This document shows, piece by piece, positions 35,268-43,109 of a DNA stretch of 43,109 nt. The notes below the pieces were generated by a model, which ran no database searches, was not told where the DNA came from, and saw only the letters and a program-made list of their open reading frames with translations. The stretch is from an uncultured Xylophilus sp. (GTDB taxonomy: Bacteria; Pseudomonadota; Gammaproteobacteria; Burkholderiales; Burkholderiaceae_C), in contig CAJYQL010000006.1 in NCBI GenBank assembly GCA_913776965.1, positions 1 to 43,109 on the forward strand, read 5' to 3'. The stretch's first letter is position 1, and each line of letters begins with the position of its first letter. The position numbers and the translations under genes were made by a program.

Positions 35268-36036
35268 CGCCCCCACCACCGCCCCCGCCCCGGTCGCCGG
35301 CGCACCCATCGTCCAGATCACCGGCCTGCGCAAGTCCTACGGCACGAACGAAGTGCTGAAGGGCATCGACCTGCGCGTCGCGCGCGGCGAGGTGATCGCC
35401 ATCATCGGCAAGAGCGGCTCGGGCAAAAGCACGCTGCTGCGCTGCATCAACGGGCTGGAGGTGTTCCAGGAAGGGGCGCTCACCGTCGACGGCGAGCCGC
35501 TGATCTACGAGAGCGCGATGGCGATGCGCGACCTGCGCCAGCGGGTCGGGATGATCTTCCAGGGCTTCAACCTGTTCCCTCACCTGTCGGTCGGCCGCAA
35601 CGTGATGCTGGCGCCGACGCTGGTCAAGAAGAAGTCGCAGGCGGATGCCGCGGCGCATGCCCGCAAGCTGTTGGCGCGGGTCGGCTTGGCGGAGAAGTTC
35701 GATGCACGGCCCGACCAGCTGTCGGGCGGCCAGCAGCAGCGCGTCGCGATCGCCCGCGCGCTGGCGATGGAACCGGCGGTGCTGCTGTGCGACGAGATCA
35801 CCTCCGCGCTCGACCCGGAGCTGGTCGGCGAGGTGCTGCGCGTCGTGGAATCGCTGGCGATGGACGGCATGACGCTGCTGATGGTCACCCACGAGATGAA
35901 TTTCGCCCGCAAAGTGGCCGACCGCGTGATCTTCATGCACCAGGGCCGGGTGCACGAGGCGGGGCCGCCGGACGCGCTGTTCGGCGATCCGCAGACGGCG
36001 GAGCTGCGGCAGTTCCTGTCGTCGCTGCACGACTGA
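35251..36036 (+). CDS. Polar amino acid ABC transporter, ATP-binding protein
   Basis: This 261-residue ATPase powers the importer. Walker A is GKSGSGKST (about 52-60), the Q-loop is in [12 protein letters not shown] (about 101-112), the signature is LSGGQQQR, and Walker B is [13 protein letters not shown], with the switch histidine in VTHEM. The N-terminal 25 residues (Thr/Pro/Ala-rich) are an extension beyond the usual start; an internal start is possible, but the ATG at 35251 overlaps permease 2, which suits coupling, and is preceded by GAGAGGAAACTCC. It is the last gene of the regulator and transporter operon. Confidence 0.96.
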   Translation: MPTVADAPTTAPAPVAGAPIVQITGLRKSYGTNEVLKGIDLRVARGEVIAIIGKSGSGKSTLLRCINGLEVFQEGALTVDGEPLIYESAMAMRDLRQRVGMIFQGFNLFPHLSVGRNVMLAPTLVKKKSQADAAAHARKLLARVGLAEKFDARPDQLSGGQQQRVAIARALAMEPAVLLCDEITSALDPELVGEVLRVVESLAMDGMTLLMVTHEMNFARKVADRVIFMHQGRVHEAGPPDALFGDPQTAELRQFLSSLHD

Positions 36037-36038
36037 GC

Positions 36039-36062
36039 GGCTGTGGCTGTGGCTGTGGCTGT
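36039..36062 (+). repeat. Hexanucleotide tandem repeat GGCTGT x4
   Basis: Four perfect copies of GGCTGT begin two bases after the ATPase stop codon. Perfect short tandem repeats of this kind can change copy number by slippage. Here they are outside any reading frame, so any effect would be on the 3' end of the ABC operon transcript. Confidence 0.9.
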
Positions 36063-36154
36063 CGGGATTGGCGGCTGAGGGCTCGGGTACGCCGGTCACG
36101 GCCGGCGCGTCCGCACAGCCGTTCTGCAGATCGATGGCGCCTGCAGCGTCGTAC

Positions 36155-36209
36155 GCTCCCATTTTCATAGCACTTGGCGTAGGTGGCACGGGCGCCAAGT
36201 GCCAAAAAT
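36155..36209 (+). repeat. Dispersed ~55-bp repeat, copy E (intergenic)
   Basis: It reads GCTCCCATTTTCATAGC, then a perfect 10-bp inverted repeat GCACTTGGCG / CGCCAAGTGC (36170-36179 and 36193-36202) with a 13-base loop, and ends CAAAAAT. ATAGC and the A/T ends match the other copies, but the central box differs, so membership is less certain. It fills much of the gap between the ABC operon and the DUF1439 gene. Confidence 0.5.
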
Positions 36210-36279
36210 CATCGGATTCCGCTGGACGCCCCCTGCACCGGACGGGAACGTTCCGAAGCGGCCGGCGATCCGACAGACC

Positions 36280-36888
36280 ATGCCGCACCGCCCTGCCCCT
36301 TCCTCCGCGCCCGCTTTCTCCCGCTCCACCCGTCGCCGCTGGCTGCAGGCGCTGGCCTGCTCGTCAGCGCTGCCCGCCCTGTGGCCTGCCGCCAGCCATG
36401 CCGGCTATAACATCTGGACCGGCGAATACACGCTCGACAAGGCCACACTCCAGGTCGGCATCGAGAAGCGCTTTCCGGTCAACCTGCGGTATGCGGAGGT
36501 GTTCCAGGTCCAGCTGACGCAGCCGCGCATCGCACTCGACGCGCAGGGCAACCGGCTCGGGATCGTGTCCGATGCGCGCATCACCAGCCCGCTGCTGCTG
36601 TCGGCGCCGATGACGGGGCTGCTCGCGGTCAGCAGCGGCCTGCGGTTCGACCCGGCCGCGCGCGCGGTGCGGCTGCACGAGCCGGCCGCCGACCGGCTGG
36701 AACTGCGCGGCATTGCCGAGCGCGACAGCCGGCGCCTGCAGGCGGTCGGCACCGTGGTCGCGCAGGAAGTGCTGCGGGACTATCCGATCCACACCTTCGC
36801 GCCGGAGGAATTGCGCTTCGGCACCCGCGACATCACCCTGGGCGACATCACCGTCACCGCCGATGGCGTGAAGGTGGAGGTGCGCTGA
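36280..36888 (+). CDS. DUF1439 family exported protein
   Basis: This 202-residue protein has a signal peptide with STRRRWLQALA and a hydrophobic core ending ASHA, resembling a Tat signal. The mature part matches the DUF1439 pattern (YTLDKATLQVGIEKRFPVNLRYAEVFQVQLTQPR region, with later LDAQGNRLGI and DYPIHTFAPEELR), the family of E. coli YceB lipoproteins that may bind lipids, in the same fold class as BPI-like domains. There is no lipobox cysteine here, so it may be soluble in the periplasm. The ATG at 36280 was preferred over a GTG at 36199, which lies inside repeat copy E. Confidence 0.8.
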   Translation: MPHRPAPSSAPAFSRSTRRRWLQALACSSALPALWPAASHAGYNIWTGEYTLDKATLQVGIEKRFPVNLRYAEVFQVQLTQPRIALDAQGNRLGIVSDARITSPLLLSAPMTGLLAVSSGLRFDPAARAVRLHEPAADRLELRGIAERDSRRLQAVGTVVAQEVLRDYPIHTFAPEELRFGTRDITLGDITVTADGVKVEVR

Positions 36889-36907
36889 CCGCCGTCCGCG
36901 CCGCGGA

Positions 36908-37270
36908 TCAGCGGGTGGCGAGCAGCAGCAGCGCGATACCGACGGCAGCGGGCAGCGTCTGCACGAAGAGGATCTTGCGCCCGACGGTCGCCGCGCCGTA
37001 TGCGCCTGCGACCGCCACGCAGCCGAGGAAGAACAGCATCACCGGCACGCCCTCCGTGCCGAGCCACAGGCCCCACAGCAGACCCGCCGCCAGGAAACCG
37101 TTGTAGAGGCCCTGGTTGGCCGCCAGCACCCGGGTCGCGCGGGCGGATTCCGGCGTCTGGCGGAAGACCTTCCGGCCCGCCGGCCGCTCCCACAGGAACA
37201 TCTCCAGCACCAGGATGGCGATGTGCAGCAGCGCCACCAGGGCGACGACGACGGATGCGGCAAGGAACAT
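36908..37270 (-). CDS. DUF1304 family membrane protein
   Basis: This 120-residue protein has four predicted membrane helices and the DUF1304 pattern: HIAILVLEMFLWERPAGRKVF (about 17-37), then ANQGLYNGFLAAGL (about 52-65) and a final VGRKILFVQTLPAAVGIALLLL. The function of the family is unknown. AAAGGAG lies five bases before the ATG at 37270. It is downstream of the potassium channel gene on the same strand (37-bp gap), and convergent with the DUF1439 gene. Confidence 0.87.
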   Translation of the reverse strand: MFLAASVVVALVALLHIAILVLEMFLWERPAGRKVFRQTPESARATRVLAANQGLYNGFLAAGLLWGLWLGTEGVPVMLFFLGCVAVAGAYGAATVGRKILFVQTLPAAVGIALLLLATR

Positions 37271-37307
37271 GGGGACTCCTTTCGACGGATGACTGGTACG
37301 CGGCCCG

Positions 37308-38207
37308 TCAGCGGGGAGCGGGCGCTGGGGCAGCGGCCGGCAGGGCCGCACCGCACTGCATGCAGTAGCCGGCGTCGGCCGCATGGCCGAGCGCACCGCA
37401 GGCCTCGCAGCGCCGGCCGGGCGGCTCCAGCCGGACCCGGCGGGCGGTGAACTCGGCCGTCACGATGCCGGTCGGCACCGCCAGCGTGCCCCAGCCGAGC
37501 AGCATCATCACCGACGAAATCAGCCGGCCGATGTCGGTGCGCGGCGTGATGTCGCCGAAGCCCACCGTCGTCATCGTCGTGATCGCCCAGTAGATGGCCG
37601 TCGGGATGCTGGTGAAGCCATGCTCCGGCCCCTCGACCACGTACATCAGGGTGCCCACCACCAGCACGATCATCAGCACCGCCGACAGGAACACGAGGAT
37701 CTTGCGGCGGCTGGCGTACAGCGCATGGCCGAGCGCCTGGAATTCCGCCACATAGGCCGCGAGCTTGAAGATCCGGAAGATCCGCAGCAGCCGCAGGATG
37801 CGCACATCGACCAGCGCATGCACCTCGGGAAAGAAGAGCGCCAGGTAGGTCGGCAACAGGGCCAGCAGGTCGACCATGCCGAAGAAGCTGCGGGCGTAGC
37901 GCCACGGGTCGCGCACGCAGACCAGCCGCGCCAGGTATTCCAGCGTGAACACCACGGTGAAGCACCATTCGGCGATGCCGAACAGCCGGTGGTGCCGCAG
38001 GTGGATGGCCTGCACGCTGTCGGCCATCACCACCCCGACGCTGAGCAGGATCAGGGCGATCAGCAGCTTGTCGAACATCCGGCCGGCGGCCGTGTCCGAC
38101 TCGAAGATCACGCAATAGAACGCGAGCCGCCAGCCGCCCGCAGGCTTGCCGAAGGGATGGTCGGGCGACGGAGCGGCGAACGTGGAAGAAGCAGGCGCGG
38201 CGGGCAT
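37308..38207 (-). CDS. Voltage-gated potassium channel with C-terminal zinc ribbon
   Basis: This 299-residue channel has six membrane segments. The S4 sensor has regular arginines (DVRILRLLRIFRIFKLA, about 134-150). The pore selectivity filter is TTVGFGD (213-219), of the potassium type. After S6 the short cytoplasmic tail carries two cysteine pairs, C267-x2-C270 and C282-x2-C285, a zinc-ribbon pattern (CEACG and CMQCG), then a Pro/Ala end. Zinc ribbons are not usual on small bacterial Kv-like channels, so the tail may be a metal or redox sensor, or a tetramer clamp. It is followed by the DUF1304 gene. Confidence 0.9.
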   Translation of the reverse strand: MPAAPASSTFAAPSPDHPFGKPAGGWRLAFYCVIFESDTAAGRMFDKLLIALILLSVGVVMADSVQAIHLRHHRLFGIAEWCFTVVFTLEYLARLVCVRDPWRYARSFFGMVDLLALLPTYLALFFPEVHALVDVRILRLLRIFRIFKLAAYVAEFQALGHALYASRRKILVFLSAVLMIVLVVGTLMYVVEGPEHGFTSIPTAIYWAITTMTTVGFGDITPRTDIGRLISSVMMLLGWGTLAVPTGIVTAEFTARRVRLEPPGRRCEACGALGHAADAGYCMQCGAALPAAAPAPAPR

Positions 38208-38283
38208 CGGCGCATTCTAGGAAGGCCGGAGCAAGGCCGACGCGGTACGCCGCGACCTGCGCGTCGGCCACGGGCGGCCGGCC

Positions 38284-39975
38284 TCAGCCCGCAGGCGCCT
38301 CGGCCTCCTGCAGTGCCCGCCACATCACCTTGCCGCTGCCGCTCTTGGGCAGCGCCGCCACGATCTGCACGCTGCGCGGCGCCTTGTAGACCGCCATGTG
38401 CTCGCGGCACCAGGCGACGATGGACTCGGGCGTGGTGGCTTCGTGCCCCGGCCGCAGCACCACCACCGCCTTGACGCTCTCGCCGCGATAGGCGTCGCGG
38501 GTGCCGATCACGCAGGCTTCCTGGATCGCCGGGTGGGCGAACATCAGCGTCTCGACCTCGGCCGGCCAGACCTTGAAGCCCGACGCGTTGATCATGCGCT
38601 TCAGCCGGTCGGTCATGAAGAAGTAGCCGTCCTCGTCCATCCGGCCGATGTCGCCCGAGCGGAAGAAGCGCTGGCCGTCGATATCGACGAACGCGCGGGC
38701 GGTGGCCTCGGGCTGCTTCCAGTAGCCGTGGAACACCTGCGGCCCGCGGATCACGATCTCGCCGGGCGTGCCGGGCGCAACCTCCTCCAGCGTGTCCGGG
38801 TCCACGACGCGTGCGTCGGTGCCGATGTAGGGAATGCCCAGGCACTGCTGCTTCGGCGCGTCGAGCGGATTGGCATGCGAGGGCGCGGCCGTCTCGGTCA
38901 GGCCGTAGCCCTCGCAGTAGCGCAGGCCGTACTGCGCCTGCAGCCGCGCGGCCACCGCCTGCGGCATCGCGGCGCCGCCGCCGCCGATATAGGTCAGGCC
39001 CGACAGGTCGTACTCCGCTACCCGCGGGCTGGCGAGCAAGTCGATCACCATCGTCGGTATGTTGGTCCAGTGGGTGACCTTCCAGGCGGCGATCAGCCGG
39101 CCCGCCAGGTCGCGGTCCCAGCGCGGCATCAGCACAAGCGTCGCGCCGCCGAAGATGCTCGCGTGCATCACGCTCACCATGCCGGTGATGTGGAACATCG
39201 GTATCGCGACCAGCGCGACGTTGTCCGCCGACGCCGCGCCCCAGTGGTGGCCCGCCACCGCGTTGGCCATGACCGTGCCGTGGGTGTGCATGCAGCCCTT
39301 CGGCAGGCCGGTGGTGCCGCTGGTGTAGGGCAGCAAGGCGAGGTCGTCCGGGCCGGCCGCGGGCGGCGGCAGCGTGCCGGTGCAGGCGAGCGCATCGGTC
39401 CACGCATGCACCTGCCCGCCTGCGAGCGGCGGGGGTGCGTGGCGGGTCAGCAGCCAGTCGTGCCAGACGGCGGGCGGCGCATCGGCACCGTCGGTGCCGG
39501 CATCGAACGCGTCGGTGAAGTGGGTGACGATCAGGTGCGCCAGCCCGGTGCCGGCGGGCAGCGCATCGCTCGCGCGTGCGAGCTCGCCCGCCAGGTCGGC
39601 GGTGGTGAGCGCGACGCGGGCGTCGGCATCGGCGATGTAGTGCTTGAGTTCTTCCGCCCGGTTCATCGGGTTGACCGGCACGATCACTGCATCGGCCCGC
39701 AGGATCGCGAAGTGCGCGACGATCAGCTGCGGGCAGTTCTGCATGTCGACGATCACCCGGTCACCGCGCCGAACGCCGCAGGCGACGAGGAAGGCGGCGA
39801 GCCGCTCGGCCTGTTCGGCCAGCGCGGCATAGCTCGTGCGCCGCCCGAAGAACGCCAGCGCGGTCTTCTGCGGATAGCGCAGCGCCGAGACGGCGAGGTT
39901 GTGCCAGAGCGACGTGGCGGGCAGCGTGATCCGGTGCGGCACGCGCGACGGCCAGAAAGCGAAATGGGGGCGCAT
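38284..39975 (-). CDS. Long-chain acyl-CoA ligase (AMP-forming)
   Basis: This 563-residue enzyme of the adenylate-forming superfamily activates a carboxylic acid with ATP and joins it to CoA. The phosphate-binding loop TSGTTGLPKG is followed by MHTHG. GYGLTETA and the hinge region SGDIGRMDEDGY follow, with DRLKRMINASGFKVWP, and the C-terminal lysine is in LPKSGSGKVMWR. The substrate is probably a medium or long-chain fatty acid by similarity of pattern, not proven. AAAGGAG lies five bases before the ATG at 39975; the longer frame was rejected. It is monocistronic in appearance, with 76 bp to the channel gene. Confidence 0.92.
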   Translation of the reverse strand: MRPHFAFWPSRVPHRITLPATSLWHNLAVSALRYPQKTALAFFGRRTSYAALAEQAERLAAFLVACGVRRGDRVIVDMQNCPQLIVAHFAILRADAVIVPVNPMNRAEELKHYIADADARVALTTADLAGELARASDALPAGTGLAHLIVTHFTDAFDAGTDGADAPPAVWHDWLLTRHAPPPLAGGQVHAWTDALACTGTLPPPAAGPDDLALLPYTSGTTGLPKGCMHTHGTVMANAVAGHHWGAASADNVALVAIPMFHITGMVSVMHASIFGGATLVLMPRWDRDLAGRLIAAWKVTHWTNIPTMVIDLLASPRVAEYDLSGLTYIGGGGAAMPQAVAARLQAQYGLRYCEGYGLTETAAPSHANPLDAPKQQCLGIPYIGTDARVVDPDTLEEVAPGTPGEIVIRGPQVFHGYWKQPEATARAFVDIDGQRFFRSGDIGRMDEDGYFFMTDRLKRMINASGFKVWPAEVETLMFAHPAIQEACVIGTRDAYRGESVKAVVVLRPGHEATTPESIVAWCREHMAVYKAPRSVQIVAALPKSGSGKVMWRALQEAEAPAG

Positions 39976-40151
39976 GGGACTCCTTTCGCCCGACAGGCTA
40001 ACGCCGTGCCTACCCCACAGCATCGGGAATGGCCCCCGAAAAAGGCCTGCAGCGTCGCATCGGCGACGCCTGCACCGATTGTGGGATTCGCCTGACGAGC
40101 CCACGCGCGTGCCGCCTGCGAACCGGCCCCAGCCCGCGCATCACGATGCCC

Positions 40152-40197
40152 CTCAGACGCCGGAGATGGCGTCCGGCTCCCGCAAGGGAGGTCTGAG
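40152..40197 (+). ncRNA. Candidate structured RNA leader (three-way junction) upstream of DUF3309
   Basis: An outer 7-bp stem pairs CTCAGAC (40152-40158) with GTCTGAG (40191-40197). Inside are a CTCCC/GGGAG hairpin with a GCAA (GNRA) tetraloop (40177-40190), which stacks directly on the outer stem, and a second arm (GCC/GGC at 159-161 and 168-170, or CCGG/CCGG). It ends 20 nt before the GAGGAG Shine-Dalgarno sequence of the DUF3309 gene. No known riboswitch class was recognised. It could be a regulatory leader or a protein-binding site. Confidence 0.4.
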
Positions 40198-40228
40198 CAC
40201 CATTCCAAAATTTTTCGAGGAGCTTGTC

Positions 40229-40387
40229 ATGTCCCTTTCCCTCATCCTGCTGATCGTTCTGATCCTGATCCTGATCGGCGCACTGCCGACCTGGGGCCAC
40301 AGCCGTTCGTGGGGCTACGGTCCCAGCGGCGGCATCGGGCTGGTCGTCGTGATCCTGCTGGTCCTGCTGCTGATGGGCCGCATATGA
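40229..40387 (+). CDS. DUF3309 mini-protein
   Basis: This 52-residue protein has two membrane segments (SLILLIVLILILIGALPTW at the start and GLVVVILLVLLLMGRI at the end) joined by the very conserved SRSWGYGPSGG loop, which is diagnostic of DUF3309. The function of the family is unknown. GAGGAG lies six bases before the ATG at 40229. It is monocistronic with a strong terminator behind it and a possible structured leader in front of it, as for small stress-induced membrane proteins. The last point is inference. Confidence 0.93.
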   Translation: MSLSLILLIVLILILIGALPTWGHSRSWGYGPSGGIGLVVVILLVLLLMGRI

Positions 40388-40429
40388 CGGCACGGCCACG
40401 GCCGACAGGCTGCGGCTGACGCTCTCCCA

Positions 40430-40463
40430 AAACAACCGGCGCCCGCGGGCGCCGTTTGTTTTT
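40430..40463. terminator. Bidirectional terminator between DUF3309 and hrpA
   Basis: CGGCGCC and GGCGCCG pair around CGCG, with AACAA upstream and TTTGTTTTT downstream giving T-rich ends on both strands. It lies between convergent genes, 43 nt after the DUF3309 stop and 22 nt before the end of hrpA, so it can serve both. Confidence 0.85.
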
Positions 40464-40484
40464 GGTTGGTCGCAGAGGAACCGC

Positions 40485-43109
40485 TCAGGCGTTCATCAGC
40501 GCCCAGGCCTTGTCCAGCCGCTTGATGCTGACCGGTGCCGGCGTGCGCAGCTCCTGCGCGAAGAAGCTGATGCGCAGCTCCTCCAGCAGCCAGCGTTGTT
40601 CCTGCATCCGCGCATCGACCTGCCCCTTGCGCTCGGCGACCAGCCGCCAGTAGCGCTGCTCCTGCGGCCGCAGTTCGGCCATGCGCTGCGCATCGCGCGC
40701 CGGGTCGGCCCGCAGCTTGTCGAGCCGCAGCACGATGCCCTGCAGGTAGCGCGGCAGATGCTGCAGCTGCGCCCACGGCGTCGTCGCCAGGAAGGTCTTG
40801 CCGACCAGCCGCTGCAGCTGATGCTGAACGTCGGCCACCGCATCGGACTGGCCGCGGGTGTCCTTGATCTTGCGCACCGCCGTCGCGTAGTCGCCCAGGA
40901 TGCGCGATGCCAGCCGGGCCACCTCGTTGGCGATCAGCGTCAGCCGCGCGCGGCCCTCGGCCAGGCGCTGGCGGAACGCCTCGGCGTCGGTCGGCAGCGG
41001 GTCGAGCAGAAAGGCGCGGTCGATCGCCAGGTCGAGGATCTGCTGGCGCAGTTCGTCCTGTGTGCCGAGCGGCATGAAGGCGACCGCCATCTTCTGCAGG
41101 TCCGGCAGGTTCTTCTCCAGGTACTTGAGCGCGTCGCGGATCTGCAGGGCGAACAGGCGCCGTAGGCCGGCACGGTGGCGCGCGGCGGCGGCTTCCGGCT
41201 CGTCGAACACTTCGATCCGCACCGCGTCGCCGGCATCGACCAGCGCGGGGAAACCGACCAGCGTCTGGCCGCCCTTGCGGATTTCCATCAGCTCGGGCAA
41301 GGCGCCGAAGGTCCAGTCGGTGTAGCGCTGCTCGGCCGGGGCGGCGGACGGTGCCGGGGCGGGGGCAGGCGCCGCCCCACGCGACGCTCCTTTTTTGATA
41401 GCTTCTTGCGCAGGTGCAGCGGGCGCTGGAGCCGCTTTTGCCTCCGAAGCCGGCGCACCGGCGACCCGCAGGGCCGCCAGCGCCTGGAAGGCACCGCGCG
41501 CCTGTGCGCCCAGCTCCGCCTTGAGCGCGGCCAGGCTGCGGCCGGCGCCGCGCTGGCGGCCGTGCTCGTCGGTCACGCGGAAGTGCATGAACAGGTGCGG
41601 CGGCAGCATGTCGGGCTTGAAGTCCGCGCGCTTCACGTCGAGCTGGGTGATCTCCCGCACCTGCCGCACCAGCGCATCGAGCAGCGCCCCGTGGCCGAAT
41701 GCTTCGGGCGCGGTCAGCGCCTCGGCGATGCGCGTGGCCGATTCGGGCAGGGGCACCAGCCGGGCGCGCGGCTTCTGCGGCAGGCTTTTCAGCAGCGCCT
41801 GGATCTTGTCCTTCAGCATGCCGGGCACCAGCCATTCGGCGCGGTCCTCGCTCACCTGGTTGAGTACGAAGATCGGGACGGTCACGCTCACACCGTCCTT
41901 CGCATCGCCCGGCGCATGCAGATAGGTGGCGCTGCAGTCCACTCCGCCCAGCTTCACCGTGCGCGGAAAGGCGCTGCCGGTGATGCCGGCCGCCTCGTGG
42001 CGCATCAGCGCATCGCGGGTCAGCACCAGCAGCTCGGGGTTGCCCTGCGACGCCTCGCGGTACCAGCGCTCGAAGTCGCGGCCGGTGGCGATCTCCTGCG
42101 GCACCTGCTTGTCGTAGAAGGCGTAGATGAACTCGTCGTCCACCAGCACGTCCTGCCGACGCGCCTTGTGCTCCAGCTCCTCCACCTGGCGGATCGTGCG
42201 GCGGTTGGCGGCGAGGAACGGCAGCTTCGTCTCCCACTCGTCGCCGACCAGGGCCGAGCGGAGGAAGATCTCGCGCGCGCCCTGCGGATCGATGTGGCCG
42301 AACGGCCGGCGGCGGTTGTTGTAGACGACGAGGCCGTAAAGCGTCGCGCGTTCCAGCGCCACCACCTCGGCGCTGCGCTTTTCCCAGTGCGGATCGAGCA
42401 GCTGCTTCTTCAGCAGGTGGCCGCCCACCTCCTCCAGCCACTGCGGCTCGATGTTGGCGATGCCGCGGCCGAAGAGTCGTGTGGTCTCGACCAGCTCGGC
42501 CGCCACGATCCAGCGGCCGGGCTTCTTGCTCAGGTGGGCGCCCGGATGGCGGTGGAACTTGATGCCGCGGGCGCCGAGGTATAGGTCCTCGTCGTCCGGC
42601 TTGAAGCCGATGTTGCCGAGCAGGCCCGACAGCATCGCCTTGTGCAGCTCGTCGTAGCCGGCCGGCTGCCGGTTGAAGACCCACTTCTGGTCGTTGACCA
42701 CCGTCAGCAGCTGGCTGTGGATGTCGCGCCACTCGCGTACGCGGCGGATGCTGATGAAGTTCTGCCGCAGCAGCTGTTCGTACTGGCGGTTCGACAGCTT
42801 GTGCTGCGGAGCGGGAGCCGCGGCGCCCGCGGGCACCACGACCGGCACCACCGGCGCGGCCTGCACGCTGCGCTGCGCGACCGGCAGCGCCGCGAGGTTG
42901 CGCGGCGCACGCGGCCCGGGCGATTCCTGCGTGCCCATCTGCCGCCGTGTCAGCGCGACCGGCGCGCCGCCGCGCGCATCGGCCAGCCATTTCCACAGCC
43001 GCAGGTAGCCGCTGAACTCGCTCTTCTCGTCGTCGAACTTGGCATGCGCCTGGTCGGCCTGCTGCTGCGCTTCCAGCGGCCGGTCGCGCACGTCCTGCAC
43101 CGACAGGGC
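40485..43109 (-). CDS. hrpA: ATP-dependent RNA helicase HrpA, C-terminal part (start outside window)
   Basis: HrpA is a DEAH-box RNA helicase involved in rescuing stalled ribosomes in E. coli. Only the 874 C-terminal residues are in the window; the helicase motor motifs lie to the right. The visible part begins ALSMQDVRDRPLEAQQQADQ, which is the post-motor segment of HrpA, then KFDDEKSEFSGYLRLW. The OB-fold region (NRRRPFGHIDPQGAREIFLR) follows, and then the long DUF3418 domain to the end. Residues encoded at 41389-41439 (about [17 protein letters not shown]) come from dispersed repeat copy D and lie in an Ala/Pro-rich linker. The frame stays open across it. Confidence 0.95.
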   Translation of the reverse strand, partial: ALSVQDVRDRPLEAQQQADQAHAKFDDEKSEFSGYLRLWKWLADARGGAPVALTRRQMGTQESPGPRAPRNLAALPVAQRSVQAAPVVPVVVPAGAAAPAPQHKLSNRQYEQLLRQNFISIRRVREWRDIHSQLLTVVNDQKWVFNRQPAGYDELHKAMLSGLLGNIGFKPDDEDLYLGARGIKFHRHPGAHLSKKPGRWIVAAELVETTRLFGRGIANIEPQWLEEVGGHLLKKQLLDPHWEKRSAEVVALERATLYGLVVYNNRRRPFGHIDPQGAREIFLRSALVGDEWETKLPFLAANRRTIRQVEELEHKARRQDVLVDDEFIYAFYDKQVPQEIATGRDFERWYREASQGNPELLVLTRDALMRHEAAGITGSAFPRTVKLGGVDCSATYLHAPGDAKDGVSVTVPIFVLNQVSEDRAEWLVPGMLKDKIQALLKSLPQKPRARLVPLPESATRIAEALTAPEAFGHGALLDALVRQVREITQLDVKRADFKPDMLPPHLFMHFRVTDEHGRQRGAGRSLAALKAELGAQARGAFQALAALRVAGAPASEAKAAPAPAAPAQEAIKKGASRGAAPAPAPAPSAAPAEQRYTDWTFGALPELMEIRKGGQTLVGFPALVDAGDAVRIEVFDEPEAAAARHRAGLRRLFALQIRDALKYLEKNLPDLQKMAVAFMPLGTQDELRQQILDLAIDRAFLLDPLPTDAEAFRQRLAEGRARLTLIANEVARLASRILGDYATAVRKIKDTRGQSDAVADVQHQLQRLVGKTFLATTPWAQLQHLPRYLQGIVLRLDKLRADPARDAQRMAELRPQEQRYWRLVAERKGQVDARMQEQRWLLEELRISFFAQELRTPAPVSIKRLDKAWALMNA
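41389..41439 (+). repeat. Dispersed ~55-bp repeat, copy D (inside hrpA)
   Basis: It reads TTTTTTGATAGC, CTTGCGCAGGTG and GGGCGCTGGAGC, then CGCTTTT. GATAGC and TGCGCAGG match copies A and B, and GGCGCTGGAGC matches copy C. It lies antisense within hrpA and encodes a flexible Ala/Pro segment of the DUF3418 region. Confidence 0.72.

Noticed and set aside
36199-36280. GTG start for the DUF1439 gene within the repeat
   Set aside because: It would add 27 residues before a good signal peptide and lies inside the palindromic repeat; the ATG at 36280 gives a normal exported protein.
40315-42996. Open frame of 893 codons in another minus-strand frame over hrpA
   Set aside because: It overlaps the real HrpA frame, which carries the DUF3418 region; the alternative is Arg/Gly/Ala-rich and lacks motifs.

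Overview
The window looks like a chromosomal segment of a high-GC betaproteobacterium of the Burkholderiales, most probably the family Comamonadaceae. Protein families point that way (a Bug-type tricarboxylate receptor, DUF3309, MtfA, an HrpA with DUF3418). So does the housekeeping order cysS, alkA-like, accA, tilS, lysC, tRNA-Ser, and so does a short dispersed repeat of a kind I recall from that family. The genus cannot be fixed from the sequence alone.

Positions 1 to about 2940 are the end of an integrated element, a prophage or genomic island. It holds the C-terminal part of a phage-type C5 cytosine methyltransferase, a small helix-turn-helix protein and a P4-type tyrosine integrase that starts next to the 3' end of tRNA-Ser(GCU). 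The rest of the element lies to the left, outside the window. From 3033 to 8615 a minus-strand block carries tRNA-Ser, lysC, tilS, accA, a DNA glycosylase and cysS. From 8836 to 14146 a plus-strand block serves the envelope: a TPR protein and an L,D-transpeptidase with similar C-terminal domains, two cyclophilins (one exported, one cytosolic), lpxH and the peptidase mtfA.

From 14183 to 31840 come a TetR regulator divergent from a PF10118 hydrolase, an NlpC/P60 lipoprotein, an SDR and ETF-quinone oxidoreductase. They are followed by a complete TRAP transporter, a soluble hybrid histidine kinase, a pseudouridine synthase, a second SDR, an aldehyde dehydrogenase, a universal stress protein and a 2OG-Fe(II) dioxygenase. 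This stretch ends with a type II NADH dehydrogenase, an orphan Bug receptor, a DUF2721 membrane protein and a small lipoprotein. From 31873 to 36036 lie a small hypothetical protein and an operon of a FadR-type regulator with a polar amino acid ABC transporter. From 36280 to the end are a DUF1439 protein, a DUF1304 protein, a potassium channel with a zinc ribbon, an acyl-CoA ligase, a DUF3309 mini-protein with a structured leader, and the C-terminal two thirds of hrpA.

Three signals go beyond ordinary annotation. First, five copies of a roughly 55-bp imperfect repeat occur; three are read in frame inside conserved genes (tilS, ndh, hrpA), and one supplies the stop codon of mtfA and abuts the stop of tetR. 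Second, several genes are preceded by a hairpin followed at once by a pyrimidine-rich tract and the start codon, mostly without a Shine-Dalgarno sequence. Third, a possible three-way-junction RNA leader precedes the DUF3309 gene. No CRISPR array, rRNA or complete insertion sequence was seen, and there is no gene-free stretch longer than 300 bases.
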